Below are positions 7,019 through 13,882 of a stretch of 19,665 nucleotides of DNA, one piece after another. Every line of letters begins with the position of its first letter. The stretch's first letter is position 1. The position numbers and the translations under genes were made by a program. Source of the stretch: Clostridia bacterium (lineage in GTDB: Bacteria > Bacillota > Clostridia > UBA1381 > UMGS1253); NCBI GenBank assembly GCA_017411585.1, contig JAFQPV010000144.1:1-19665 (forward strand). Reading direction: 5' to 3'. Below the pieces are notes generated by a model. That model made no database searches. It was not told the origin of the DNA and saw only the letters and a program-made list of their open reading frames with translations.

Positions 7019-10000
7019 GTGGACAAAGGAGCAAAAACGCGCCATTGAAACGCGCGGCTGTAACGTTTTGGTTGCTGCGGCTGCCGGCTCGGGCAAGACG
7101 GCGGTGCTGGTTGAACGTATCGTACAACTGATTACGGACGAAGCGCACCCGACAGATATCGATAAAATGTTGGTGACCACGTTTACGGAGGCGGCGGCAT
7201 CGAAAATGAAGCACGAGATTGCGCAGGCACTTGAAAAACGCCTGGAGGCAACGCCGTCGGATAAAAACTTAGCGCGCCAACTGGTGCTTTTGGATAATGC
7301 AAAAATCTGTACGGTGCATGCATTTTGTATGCGCCTTGTTCGCACGGGTTTTCAGAAATTGGATATTGAGCCGGACTTTTCTATCGGGGACGACGGCGAG
7401 ATGAAGCTGCTGCTTGAAAAAAGCGTGGATGTACTGTTTGAAGAGCTGTATGAAGCGGGCGATGAAGGGTTTTTAGACCTTTTAGAAAGCTATACAACAG
7501 CGCGCAGTGATTTTGGTTTGCGCGATATTTTGCTTAAGCTGTATCATTTTGCATCCAGTCTGCCGTTTAAGTCGGATTATTTTGAGAATGTCAATGCGTT
7601 GTATCATGTGGAGGATATGCATACGCATCCGTGGTTTGGGTTGATTTGCGAGTTGTCTGCACTGCGCGTGCGCAGCAGCATTGTCAGCCTGCAGCGCTGT
7701 TTGGAGTATTCATTGCTTTACGACGGTATGATTAAATATACACAGGCACTTGAAGAGGAGATTGCGGATTTAAATCAGCTTTTGCTGTTGCTGAAGTCGG
7801 GCGAATTTGACCGCGTCGGCACATTGGCGCGCAGCTTTAAGCTGCGCCGTGCGGCAACGGTGAAGGGCGATGTCAGCGAGGTGCGCAAAAAACAGATTTC
7901 CGAGCAACGCAAAGCGGTCAGCAAGCTTGTGGGAGAAATCGGCAACAATTATTTTCCGGAAGATACCGAACGGATGCTGGCTGACTTACAGGATTGCGGT
8001 AAAAAGGCACTCAGCATTGGGCGTATGGTGGAGCGCTTGGATGAAATATATATGGAAGAAAAGAAGCGCCGCGGCGTTTTTGATTTTTCGGATTTAGAGC
8101 ATATGGCGGTTCGCCTCTTGTGTGAGCGCGATGCACAGGGCAATACAGTGCCAAGTGCGGAGGCAAAGGAGATTGCCGCCGGGCTTGACTACATTTTAGT
8201 TGATGAATTTCAGGATACAAATGAGCTGCAGGAAACCATTTTTTCGATGATTTCGCGCGGCGATAATCTGTTTATGGTCGGTGACGTGAAGCAGAGTATT
8301 TACCGTTTCCGTCACACGAATCCGTATATTTTTAAAAGTAAAAAAGATACCTACAGCGATACGGAAGGCAAAAACCGAAGAGTCATTATGTCGAATAACT
8401 TCCGTAGCCGAGATAGTGTCATTGCCGGCGTAAACCACGTGTTTGAGCGCGTTGCCGGGGAAACCGTCGGTGAAATTACCTACGATGAAACCGAGCGTTT
8501 GAATGCGGCGTTTCCGTATCCGGCTGCAGACGGTGTAACGTGCGGCGGCAAAACGGAAATTTTGATTGCAGAGCGCAATCGAGACCTAATTTCAGATTGC
8601 GAAGCCGAGGCACATATTGTTGCACAGCGGATTTGCAATCTGATGCAAAACGGCTATACACTCTACGATGCGAAAAAGCAGTGTATGCGCCCGCTGGAGT
8701 ATAAAGACATTGTGATTTTGATGCGCGCATACAAAGATGATGCGCCGATATTTGCAAAGATTTTGGGCGAGTACGGCATACCGTGCTATGCAGACAGTAG
8801 CGGCGGCTATTTTGACAATACGGAAATTACGTTTATGCTGTCGGTTTTGAAGGTGATTGACAATCCGTATCAGGATATTGATTTGATTGCTGTTTTGCGC
8901 AGTGTGCTGTTCCATTTTGATGAAAATGAGCTTTTGCAGATTCGTCTGTGTGACAAAGAAAAGCCGTTTTATGACTGTGTGCAGCTGTGTGCAGCGGGTG
9001 AGAGTGCACTTGCAAAAAAATGCGCTGCATTTGCAGAAAAGATAGAGAAATGGCGCGGCTATGTGCACTATATGACCACCTACGAGCTGATTGGTGCGCT
9101 GTATCGTGAAACGGATTATGACTTGTTTGCCGCAGGGCAGAGAAACGGCGAATACCGCCGCGAAAACTTGAATATGTTATTTGAGCGTGCGCGCAGCTTT
9201 GAGGGAACCGGCTTTAAAGGGCTGTTTAACTTTATTAGTTATGTGGACGGACTGCGCAATGCGCAAGCCGGTGACGGTGATGCCAAGCTGATTTCTGAGG
9301 CACAAAATGTTGTGCACATTATGAGTATCCATAAAAGTAAAGGACTCGAGTATGGCGTTGTATTCTTATCGCGCGCCGGTAAGGCGTTTAACGTGCGTGA
9401 TTTAAGCTCCGTTATGCTGATGCACAAAACGCTCGGACTTGGCTTTGATTGTGTAGATAAGCTCAATTGCTACAAGTATCCGAGCATCGCAAAGCTTGCG
9501 GTCAAGGAAAAGCTGAATTTGGAAAACTTAAGCGAAGAGCTGCGTATTTTATACGTTGCGATGACGCGCGCGAGAGAAAAATTGATTATTACGGGCGCGC
9601 TTGCGCATCCGGAGCTGCAAAATTATATTTATACGTCGGAGAAAAACCAGGTGCCGCTGTATGTGACCAGCAGCGCGAAATGCTATTTGGATTGGATTTT
9701 GCCTGCGGTGCTTTTGGATAAGCCGGCAGGTGAATTTGAGGAAGGCGTATATGAAACGGACTTGTTTTCAATAGAAACATATTCTGCGGAAGAACTTACA
9801 GATGCGCAAGAGGCTGGTGTAACGCTTGAATCAACGATTGAGCAAGTGCAAAGCGCGCAGGATAGGCAAATTGCGGAAGTGATGCACTACACTTATCCGC
9901 ATATGGCAGATACGACCTTGCCGAGCAAGGTTTCGGTTACGGAGGTCAAGCGTATGCTGGAAGCTGAGCTTGACCCGGAAGCGGTTGGCTTGTACGATTC

Positions 10001-10556
10001 AGGTAATCTGATGGAGCCGCATTTTGATGGCGAAGAAGCGCGCAGCGGCGCAAAGAGCGGTACGGTAACGCATTTTGTGCTGCAGCATCTGGATTTAACA
10101 AAGGTGCTAAATGCAGAGCAGGTTGCAAAGCAGGTGGCAGAGCTTCAGGCGCGCGGCGCGCTGACTCAGCAGGAGTGCAGTATGGTGCAGGTACAGCGCA
10201 TAGCGGCATTTTTTGCCCATCCGCTCGGACGGCGTTTGCAAGCAAGCCAAAATGTACAGCGTGAGTTTCCGTTTGAAATCCTTATCCCCGGCGGCCAGAT
10301 TTTTGAAAGCTATGCAGGGGAGAGTAGCCTTTTGATGCAGGGTGTGATTGATTGCTGTTTTGAAGAAGCAGACGGACTCGTTTTGGTGGATTATAAAACG
10401 GACCGCGTGGAAAGCAGCGAGGACATTGAGCGCATAAAGCAGCGCTACGGCGTGCAGATTAAGTATTATGCGCAGGCGCTCGAGCAGATGACGGGCAAGC
10501 GTGTGAAGGAAAAGTATTTATACCTGTTTTCCGCGGGGCAAGCGGTTAGTATGTGA
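7008..10556 (+). CDS. addA: ATP-dependent helicase/nuclease subunit A, AddA
   Basis: AddA is the motor and 3'-strand nuclease of AddAB, a UvrD-like superfamily 1 helicase. ATG at 7008 gives MAIEWTKEQKRAI, the usual Q-motif region, and is preceded by AAGGCGG. The 1182 residues show Walker A AAGSGKT (~25-31), Walker B and motif II ILVDEFQDT (~396-404), motif III GDVKQSIYRFR (~426), motif V SIHKSKGLEYGVVF (~780), motif VI YVAMTRAREKLI (~850), and the C-terminal RecB-type nuclease LVLVDYKTDRV with Asp at ~1128 and Lys at ~1130. All helicase and nuclease residues that I can check are intact. A 19-residue in-frame extension upstream is rejected because it has no ribosome binding site. The gene overlaps addB, so the two subunits are translated together. 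Confidence 0.97.
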   Translation: MAIEWTKEQKRAIETRGCNVLVAAAAGSGKTAVLVERIVQLITDEAHPTDIDKMLVTTFTEAAASKMKHEIAQALEKRLEATPSDKNLARQLVLLDNAKICTVHAFCMRLVRTGFQKLDIEPDFSIGDDGEMKLLLEKSVDVLFEELYEAGDEGFLDLLESYTTARSDFGLRDILLKLYHFASSLPFKSDYFENVNALYHVEDMHTHPWFGLICELSALRVRSSIVSLQRCLEYSLLYDGMIKYTQALEEEIADLNQLLLLLKSGEFDRVGTLARSFKLRRAATVKGDVSEVRKKQISEQRKAVSKLVGEIGNNYFPEDTERMLADLQDCGKKALSIGRMVERLDEIYMEEKKRRGVFDFSDLEHMAVRLLCERDAQGNTVPSAEAKEIAAGLDYILVDEFQDTNELQETIFSMISRGDNLFMVGDVKQSIYRFRHTNPYIFKSKKDTYSDTEGKNRRVIMSNNFRSRDSVIAGVNHVFERVAGETVGEITYDETERLNAAFPYPAADGVTCGGKTEILIAERNRDLISDCEAEAHIVAQRICNLMQNGYTLYDAKKQCMRPLEYKDIVILMRAYKDDAPIFAKILGEYGIPCYADSSGGYFDNTEITFMLSVLKVIDNPYQDIDLIAVLRSVLFHFDENELLQIRLCDKEKPFYDCVQLCAAGESALAKKCAAFAEKIEKWRGYVHYMTTYELIGALYRETDYDLFAAGQRNGEYRRENLNMLFERARSFEGTGFKGLFNFISYVDGLRNAQAGDGDAKLISEAQNVVHIMSIHKSKGLEYGVVFLSRAGKAFNVRDLSSVMLMHKTLGLGFDCVDKLNCYKYPSIAKLAVKEKLNLENLSEELRILYVAMTRAREKLIITGALAHPELQNYIYTSEKNQVPLYVTSSAKCYLDWILPAVLLDKPAGEFEEGVYETDLFSIETYSAEELTDAQEAGVTLESTIEQVQSAQDRQIAEVMHYTYPHMADTTLPSKVSVTEVKRMLEAELDPEAVGLYDSGNLMEPHFDGEEARSGAKSGTVTHFVLQHLDLTKVLNAEQVAKQVAELQARGALTQQECSMVQVQRIAAFFAHPLGRRLQASQNVQREFPFEILIPGGQIFESYAGESSLLMQGVIDCCFEEADGLVLVDYKTDRVESSEDIERIKQRYGVQIKYYAQALEQMTGKRVKEKYLYLFSAGQAVSM

Positions 10557-10570
10557 CGGAGGGGTTAGAG

Positions 10571-10981
10571 ATGATTAAGAACGGAATATACAGCGGCACA
10601 ACGCGAAAAAGCAAACCGGTTGCGCGTATTTTGGCAACGGTGTTCGGTGTGCTGGCATTTTTACTGATTTGCTTTATTGTGTGGAGCGCGCTGACCTTTA
10701 AGGAAGGGACAAAGGATGTTTTTGTGCCGCAGGCAAAGGAAATCAGTGAATTGAAGATTGAGGTGGAAACGCAAACCAAAACGATTGACGAGCTGCGCGC
10801 GCAGATTGTTGATTTAGAAGAGGAGCTTGCGGAAGAAAAGAAGAAAACGGCTGAGCTGGTAAAGCCGGAAGAGCCGGCACCGGAGGACGGAGAATTGTCT
10901 TTAGAGGAAGGCGAAACACCGCCTGTGAAAACAGAAGAAACGGAGCCGGAAGAAACAACAGAAGAAAGCACGGAAGAATAA
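10571..10981 (+). CDS. Single-pass membrane protein with coiled coil and acidic tail (136 aa)
   Basis: ATG at 10571 has GGAGGGG 6 bases upstream. An ATG at 10553 overlapping the addA stop lacks such a site. Residues ~1-17 are basic and cytoplasmic. Residues ~18-40 (ARILATVFGVLAFLLICFIV) form one transmembrane helix, and ~55-95 are a heptad-rich coiled coil (EISELKIEVETQTKTIDELR). The last ~40 residues are almost all Glu, Thr and Pro. The likely topology is N-in with the coiled coil outside. The layout resembles FtsL/DivIC-like bitopic division proteins, but no family signature is seen. It is the third gene of the addBA transcript and ends right at a terminator. No link to recombination is evident from the sequence. 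Confidence 0.85.
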   Translation: MIKNGIYSGTTRKSKPVARILATVFGVLAFLLICFIVWSALTFKEGTKDVFVPQAKEISELKIEVETQTKTIDELRAQIVDLEEELAEEKKKTAELVKPEEPAPEDGELSLEEGETPPVKTEETEPEETTEESTEE

Positions 10982-11018
10982 AAAAATCCGCATTATACGC
11001 GAGTATGATGCGGATTTT
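10981..11018. terminator. Bidirectional intrinsic terminator with GCGA tetraloop
   Basis: AAAATCCGCAT pairs with ATGCGGATTTT, and the inner TATAC pairs with GTATG (one G-U) around a GCGA loop. A-rich sequence precedes it and T-rich follows. It separates the convergent addBA operon and the CBM9-like gene. Confidence 0.92.
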
Positions 11019-11025
11019 GTATAGC

Positions 11026-11625
11026 TTACTCTAAAACAAATTCACCAAAGCAATCGGAGCGGTGATAGTCCGGCGGATTGATTGGCATCGGATAGTAGGT
11101 AACGTAGTGCTCGCGTACGGTTTCATCGCCGCACTTATAAATGTTGCCGCGGAAAACCTTGTCACAGCCACCGAAATACTTTTCGATAAACGCAAACGGT
11201 ACGGTGAAGCAAAGCGACCATTCCTTATCGGTCACATCGCTGACAATGCCGAAATAGCGCTTGTCCTCCGTCGGGAAGGACGGGTCGGTTCTGCCGGTGC
11301 GAATGGCAAGATACATCGTGCCGAAGGGGTTAATCTCAAAGTTGATATAGCGCTTATCGTCTGCCTTCGGTGAAAAGAAAAACTCCATGCAGCTGTCTTT
11401 GTAAATGGCGCCGTTTTGTTTGGTTTCGCGCGCCAGGAGCGGCTGCTCCTGCGTTGTCAGCTTTACGTGAATACCGTAGTCACTGTATAACAGACGCGCC
11501 TGCATACCGGGGTTATAGTCATATTCCGGCCAGTTAATGGTATCTACATTTGCGCACTCCGCCTTTTCCCATGCGGCATCAAATATATCCGTAATCGGGG
11601 TTGTTACTTTTTTGATTGTATACAT
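11026..11625 (-). CDS. Carbohydrate-binding family 9-like protein (199 aa)
   Basis: The protein resembles the DOMON/CBM9-like beta-sandwich family: W in the early strand (DAAWEKAE), a mid-protein YSDYGIHVKL strand, the ligand-facing YKDSCMEFFFSP motif (~79-90), NFEINPFGTMYLA (~100-112), and the C-terminal YHRSDCFGEFVLE. In secreted xylanases such domains bind sugar ends. This copy stands alone and has no signal peptide, so it is probably cytoplasmic with an unknown ligand. I chose ATG at 11625, which has GGAGG 8 bases upstream; the in-frame ATG at 11640 would place that site inside the gene. It has its own promoter and no operon partner. Confidence 0.85.
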   Translation of the reverse strand: MYTIKKVTTPITDIFDAAWEKAECANVDTINWPEYDYNPGMQARLLYSDYGIHVKLTTQEQPLLARETKQNGAIYKDSCMEFFFSPKADDKRYINFEINPFGTMYLAIRTGRTDPSFPTEDKRYFGIVSDVTDKEWSLCFTVPFAFIEKYFGGCDKVFRGNIYKCGDETVREHYVTYYPMPINPPDYHRSDCFGEFVLE

Positions 11626-11646
11626 TTGTATCGCCTCCATGCTTTA

Positions 11647-11674
11647 AGTATACCAAAATCTAGCGGAAAGTCAA
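11647..11674 (-). promoter_or_regulatory. Sigma-A promoter of the CBM9-like gene
   Basis: On the minus strand TTGACT (11674-11669) and TATACT (11652-11647) are separated by 16 bases. This places the transcription start close to the GGAGG site, with a very short leader. Confidence 0.7.
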
Positions 11675-11707
11675 TGAAAAAACTTTCAAGAAAAAATAAA
11701 AAATATA

Positions 11708-11736
11708 TTGACACAGCGTATGTTTTGTGGTAAACT
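11708..11736 (+). promoter_or_regulatory. Promoter of the tRNA-Ser gene
   Basis: TTGACA (11708-11713), 17 bases, TAAACT (11731-11736). The tRNA begins 31 bases after the -10 box. Confidence 0.8.
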
Positions 11737-11767
11737 AATTTGCGTTGACCGCACAAAACAAATACTT

Positions 11768-11859
11768 GGAGAAGTCGCGTAGCTGGTCGAGCGCGCACGA
11801 TTGGAAATCGTGTAACCGTCAAAAGCGGTTCGAGGGTTCGAATCCCTCCTTCTCCGCCA
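11768..11859 (+). tRNA. tRNA-Ser (anticodon GGA), CCA encoded
   Basis: The acceptor stem GGAGAAG pairs with CTTCTCC. The D arm has GCG/CGC. The anticodon stem CACGA/TCGTG encloses TTGGAAA, giving anticodon GGA, which reads UCC and UCU Ser codons. A long class II variable arm (ACCG/CGGT) and the T arm GAGGG-TTCGAAT-CCCTC follow. Discriminator G is followed by an encoded CCA. The long variable arm agrees with a serine tRNA. Confidence 0.97.
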
Positions 11860-11862
11860 AAC

Positions 11863-11899
11863 AAAAAGGCATCCACGTAGTGGGTGCTTTTGTTGTTTT
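11863..11899 (+). terminator. Intrinsic terminator of tRNA-Ser
   Basis: GCATCCAC pairs with GTGGGTGC (one G-U) around GTA and is flanked by AAAAA and TTTT. It starts 4 bases after the encoded CCA. Confidence 0.82.
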
Positions 11900-11917
11900 G
11901 TAGGACATTTATAGGAC

Positions 11918-12012
11918 GGGATTCGAAGGAGCGGAAGTGAATGACAGTCCGGTGGACTGTCAGAGCCGCGACCGGCTTTTCCGCAGAAAAGCGAATCCCT
12001 CCTTCTGCGCCA
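11918..12012. repeat. Hairpin-rich element ending in a copy of the tRNA-Ser 3' end
   Basis: The element opens with GGGATTCG (11918-11925) and closes with its complement CGAATCCC (11992-11999). Between them are three hairpins: TGACAGTCC/GGACTGTCA with a GGT loop (11942-11962), GCCG/CGGC (11965-11976) and GCTTTTC/GAAAAGC (11975-11992). Positions 11992-12012 repeat the last 21 bases of the tRNA (11839-11859) with one mismatch. It is not a second tRNA, since no acceptor 5' strand or anticodon arm is present. It may be an integration scar at a tRNA attachment site or a structured repeat family. Confidence 0.75.
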
Positions 12013-12028
12013 GCTACATGCACTTTTG

Positions 12029-12057
12029 TTGCGAAATACAAAATATTATGTTATAAT
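12029..12057 (+). promoter_or_regulatory. Promoter of the Nudix-deformylase pair
   Basis: TATAAT (12052-12057) is full consensus. TTGCGA (12029-12034) sits 17 bases upstream and is a weak -35. The predicted start near 12064 leaves a leader of only about 10 bases. Confidence 0.6.
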
Positions 12058-12074
12058 ACCCATAGGTGATAACT

Positions 12075-12461
12075 ATGACTGAGGTAGTTGCAGCCCTGAT
12101 ATGGGACAAAGATAAATTTATGATATGCCAGCGCCCGGCAAACAAGGCGAGGGCGCTTTTGTGGGAGTTTGTTGGTGGCAAGGTTGAGCTGGGCGAAACC
12201 AAACAGCAGGCACTCATCCGCGAGTGTCAGGAAGAGCTTGCCGTAACGCTCTCAGTCGGAGACGTGTTTATGGATGTGGTACACGAGTATCCTGATATCA
12301 CGGTGCATCTAACTTTGTTTAATGCAACCATTGCCGAAGGCATACCGCTAAAGATTGAGCATAACGACATCCGATGGATTACCCCGGATGAAATCCCCTT
12401 CTATGAATTCTGCCCGGCGGATGAAGAAATACTTGAGAAGATAATTTCAAAATACAGGTGA
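12075..12461 (+). CDS. Nudix hydrolase, MutT-like (128 aa)
   Basis: The Nudix box is clear at ~35-57: G35-x5-E41-x7-R49-E50-x2-E53-E54, with the usual final Gly replaced by Ala (A56). WEFVGGKVELGE and the early QRP motif (19-21) match the MutT/CTP-pyrophosphohydrolase subgroup, which cleaves oxidised or non-canonical nucleoside triphosphates to monophosphate plus pyrophosphate in the cytoplasm. ATG at 12075 follows AGGTGATAACT. An in-frame GTG 9 bases earlier overlaps that ribosome binding site and is rejected. The stop codon TGA lies inside the ribosome binding site of the deformylase gene (AGGTGATAACC), so the two genes are translationally coupled. The exact substrate cannot be read from the sequence. 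Confidence 0.93.
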   Translation: MTEVVAALIWDKDKFMICQRPANKARALLWEFVGGKVELGETKQQALIRECQEELAVTLSVGDVFMDVVHEYPDITVHLTLFNATIAEGIPLKIEHNDIRWITPDEIPFYEFCPADEEILEKIISKYR

Positions 12462-12466
12462 TAACC

Positions 12467-12880
12467 ATGGTAAAAGAACTCATACATGACCCGATATTTT
12501 TAGCACAGAAGTCCTTGCCGGCGACGGCGGAGGATGCATCGGTTGCGCAGGATTTGCTTGAAACGCTCATCGCGCATAAGGACGGATGCGTCGGCATGGC
12601 GGCGAACATGATTGGTGTGCTGAGGCGCATCATCGCCTTTGATAACGACGGGGTGTATATGGTGATGTTTAACCCGGAGATTGTCAAAAAATCGGACGCA
12701 TACGAAACCGAGGAAGGGTGTCTGTCCTTGCTTGGCGGTCCGCGCAAAACAAAGCGCTACAAAAGCATTAAGGTGCAGTATCAGAATGCGCAATTTCAAA
12801 CGCGACTGAAAACCTTCACAGGCTGGACAGCACAGATTATACAGCACGAAATAGACCATTGTGACGGGATTTTGATTTAA
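12467..12880 (+). CDS. def: Peptide deformylase-family protein with altered motif 1 (137 aa)
   Basis: Deformylases remove the formyl group from the initiator Met of new proteins. Motif 2 EGCLS (83-87, metal ligand C85) and motif 3 QHEIDH (126-131, ligands H127 and H131, catalytic E128) are canonical. Motif 1, normally GxAAPQxG, is GMAANMIG (43-50): Pro and the conserved Gln are replaced by Asn47 and Met48. That Gln helps stabilise the transition state in studied enzymes, so activity or substrate may differ. The length is short, near 137 residues rather than the ~165 of E. coli Def. Similar short GMAANMIG proteins are, as far as I recall, common in Clostridia. ATG at 12467 follows AGGTGATAACC. 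A terminator follows the gene. Confidence 0.9.
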   Translation: MVKELIHDPIFLAQKSLPATAEDASVAQDLLETLIAHKDGCVGMAANMIGVLRRIIAFDNDGVYMVMFNPEIVKKSDAYETEEGCLSLLGGPRKTKRYKSIKVQYQNAQFQTRLKTFTGWTAQIIQHEIDHCDGILI

Positions 12881-12889
12881 TAGAACTAC

Positions 12890-12927
12890 AAGAGGTGCGG
12901 AAAAATTCCGCACCTCTTATTTTGTTT
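12890..12927 (+). terminator. Intrinsic terminator after the deformylase gene
   Basis: AAGAGGTGCGGAA pairs perfectly with TTCCGCACCTCTT around AAA and is followed by ATTTTGTTT. Confidence 0.92.
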
Positions 12928-12978
12928 AAGTCAATATCAAATACGGCTTAGCCTTTGATTTTACGGTCATCTTTCTGT

Positions 12979-13719
12979 TTAAATATCTCCCATATATTGT
13001 GCAAGCGTTTCCGGAAGCTTTCCGTCACTAAGGATTGCATCGATTTCGGAAATGTGGCACAAATTGTTTAAATAGGTTTTATCAAACTTGCTTTGGTCGC
13101 ACAAAAATACCGCTTTGCGCGCTTTTTTTATCATCGCTTTCCGAAGTAGGTTTTCCTCAATGGAGTTGTCGGTAAGAAAGCCGTCCGGCGATACGCCTCT
13201 GCAGGAAAAGAACACGACATCGGCGTTGTAGCTGTTTACGGTTCTTACGGCATCCTCGCCGACATAGGAAAGGGATTTATTTACCATATGTCCGCCGGTG
13301 CAGATGTTTTTGATGCCCATTTGCCCGAGCACGAAGGCGGATTTTGCGCTGCTGGTAATCACAATTAAGTTTTTAAATTCCGCAAGCAGCGGCACAATGG
13401 CAAACGCACTGGTTGACCCGTCGAGCATAACGGTATCGCCGTCTTTGATAAACTGCACAGCCTTGCTTGCCATAATCGCCTTGGCGCTGTTTTGCTCCTG
13501 CTCGCGCAGGGCAAAGGGAATTGTTGCATCCGCAGCCTTTTTGATTAGCGTCGCGCCGCCGTGCGTGCGCGCAATCAAGCCCTTTTTCGACAGCTTATCC
13601 AAATCCCTGCGCACGGTCGGCTTGCTGATATACAGCCTTTTTGCAATTTCCTCAACGGAGATGACCTCGTCTGCGGCCAAAAGGCGCAGGATTTTTTCTT
13701 CTCTTTCATAAAACGGCAT
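12979..13719 (-). CDS. DeoR-family transcriptional repressor (246 aa)
   Basis: The N-terminal winged helix-turn-helix (~18-57) carries the DeoR signature: ISVEEIAKRLYISKPTVRRD, then LDKLSKKGLIARTHGGA. The C-terminal DeoRC sensor domain, a sugar-phosphate-binding fold, shows DGDTVMLDGSTSAF (~95-108) and ends with the VFLCDQSKFDK motif (~212-222). The regulator probably senses a phosphorylated sugar or polyol. ATG at 13719 has GGAGG 7 bases upstream; the 23 extra residues of the longest frame are rejected because they span the ribosome binding site and the operator region. It is divergent from the glycerol-1-phosphate dehydrogenase gene, the likely target, and shares a control region with repeated CAATCAAA boxes. 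Confidence 0.93.
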   Translation of the reverse strand: MPFYEREEKILRLLAADEVISVEEIAKRLYISKPTVRRDLDKLSKKGLIARTHGGATLIKKAADATIPFALREQEQNSAKAIMASKAVQFIKDGDTVMLDGSTSAFAIVPLLAEFKNLIVITSSAKSAFVLGQMGIKNICTGGHMVNKSLSYVGEDAVRTVNSYNADVVFFSCRGVSPDGFLTDNSIEENLLRKAMIKKARKAVFLCDQSKFDKTYLNNLCHISEIDAILSDGKLPETLAQYMGDI

Positions 13720-13750
13720 AGGCTCGCCTCCAATCATAAAACGCACATTA

Positions 13751-13820
13751 CAATCAAATGAGCAATCAAATATTGAGCTTTTGTTCAATGTATCTTGCTG
13801 AAATTGACAATTTTTGATTG
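13751..13820. promoter_or_regulatory. Candidate DeoR operator: three CAATCAAA boxes
   Basis: CAATCAAAT occurs at 13751-13759 and 13763-13771 as direct repeats 12 bases apart. TTTGATTG, the reverse complement of the 8-base core, lies at 13813-13820 inside the spacer of the egsA-like promoter. DeoR proteins often bind repeated short boxes on both sides of a divergent promoter. This is inference from the pattern. Confidence 0.6.
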
Positions 13821-13832
13821 AGTTTATATAAT
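13804..13832 (+). promoter_or_regulatory. Perfect sigma-A promoter of the egsA-like gene
   Basis: TTGACA (13804-13809), 17 bases, TATAAT (13827-13832). Both hexamers are full consensus. A CAATCAAA-type box occupies the spacer, so repression by the divergent DeoR protein is plausible. Confidence 0.9.
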
Positions 13833-13882
13833 TATAGCATAAGAAAAGATGGTTTTCAAGTGTAATTGAGAGAAGGGTTTTT

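Noticed and set aside
11992..12012. Possible second tRNA-Ser
   Set aside because: Only the T-arm/acceptor 3' strand is copied; no 5' acceptor strand, D arm or anticodon arm pairs with it.
11604..12041. Minus-strand ORF of 145 aa containing GGEGGIRTLEPLL
   Set aside because: It is the antisense translation of the tRNA-Ser gene and the structured repeat after it. This string is a familiar spurious protein; there is no ribosome binding site.
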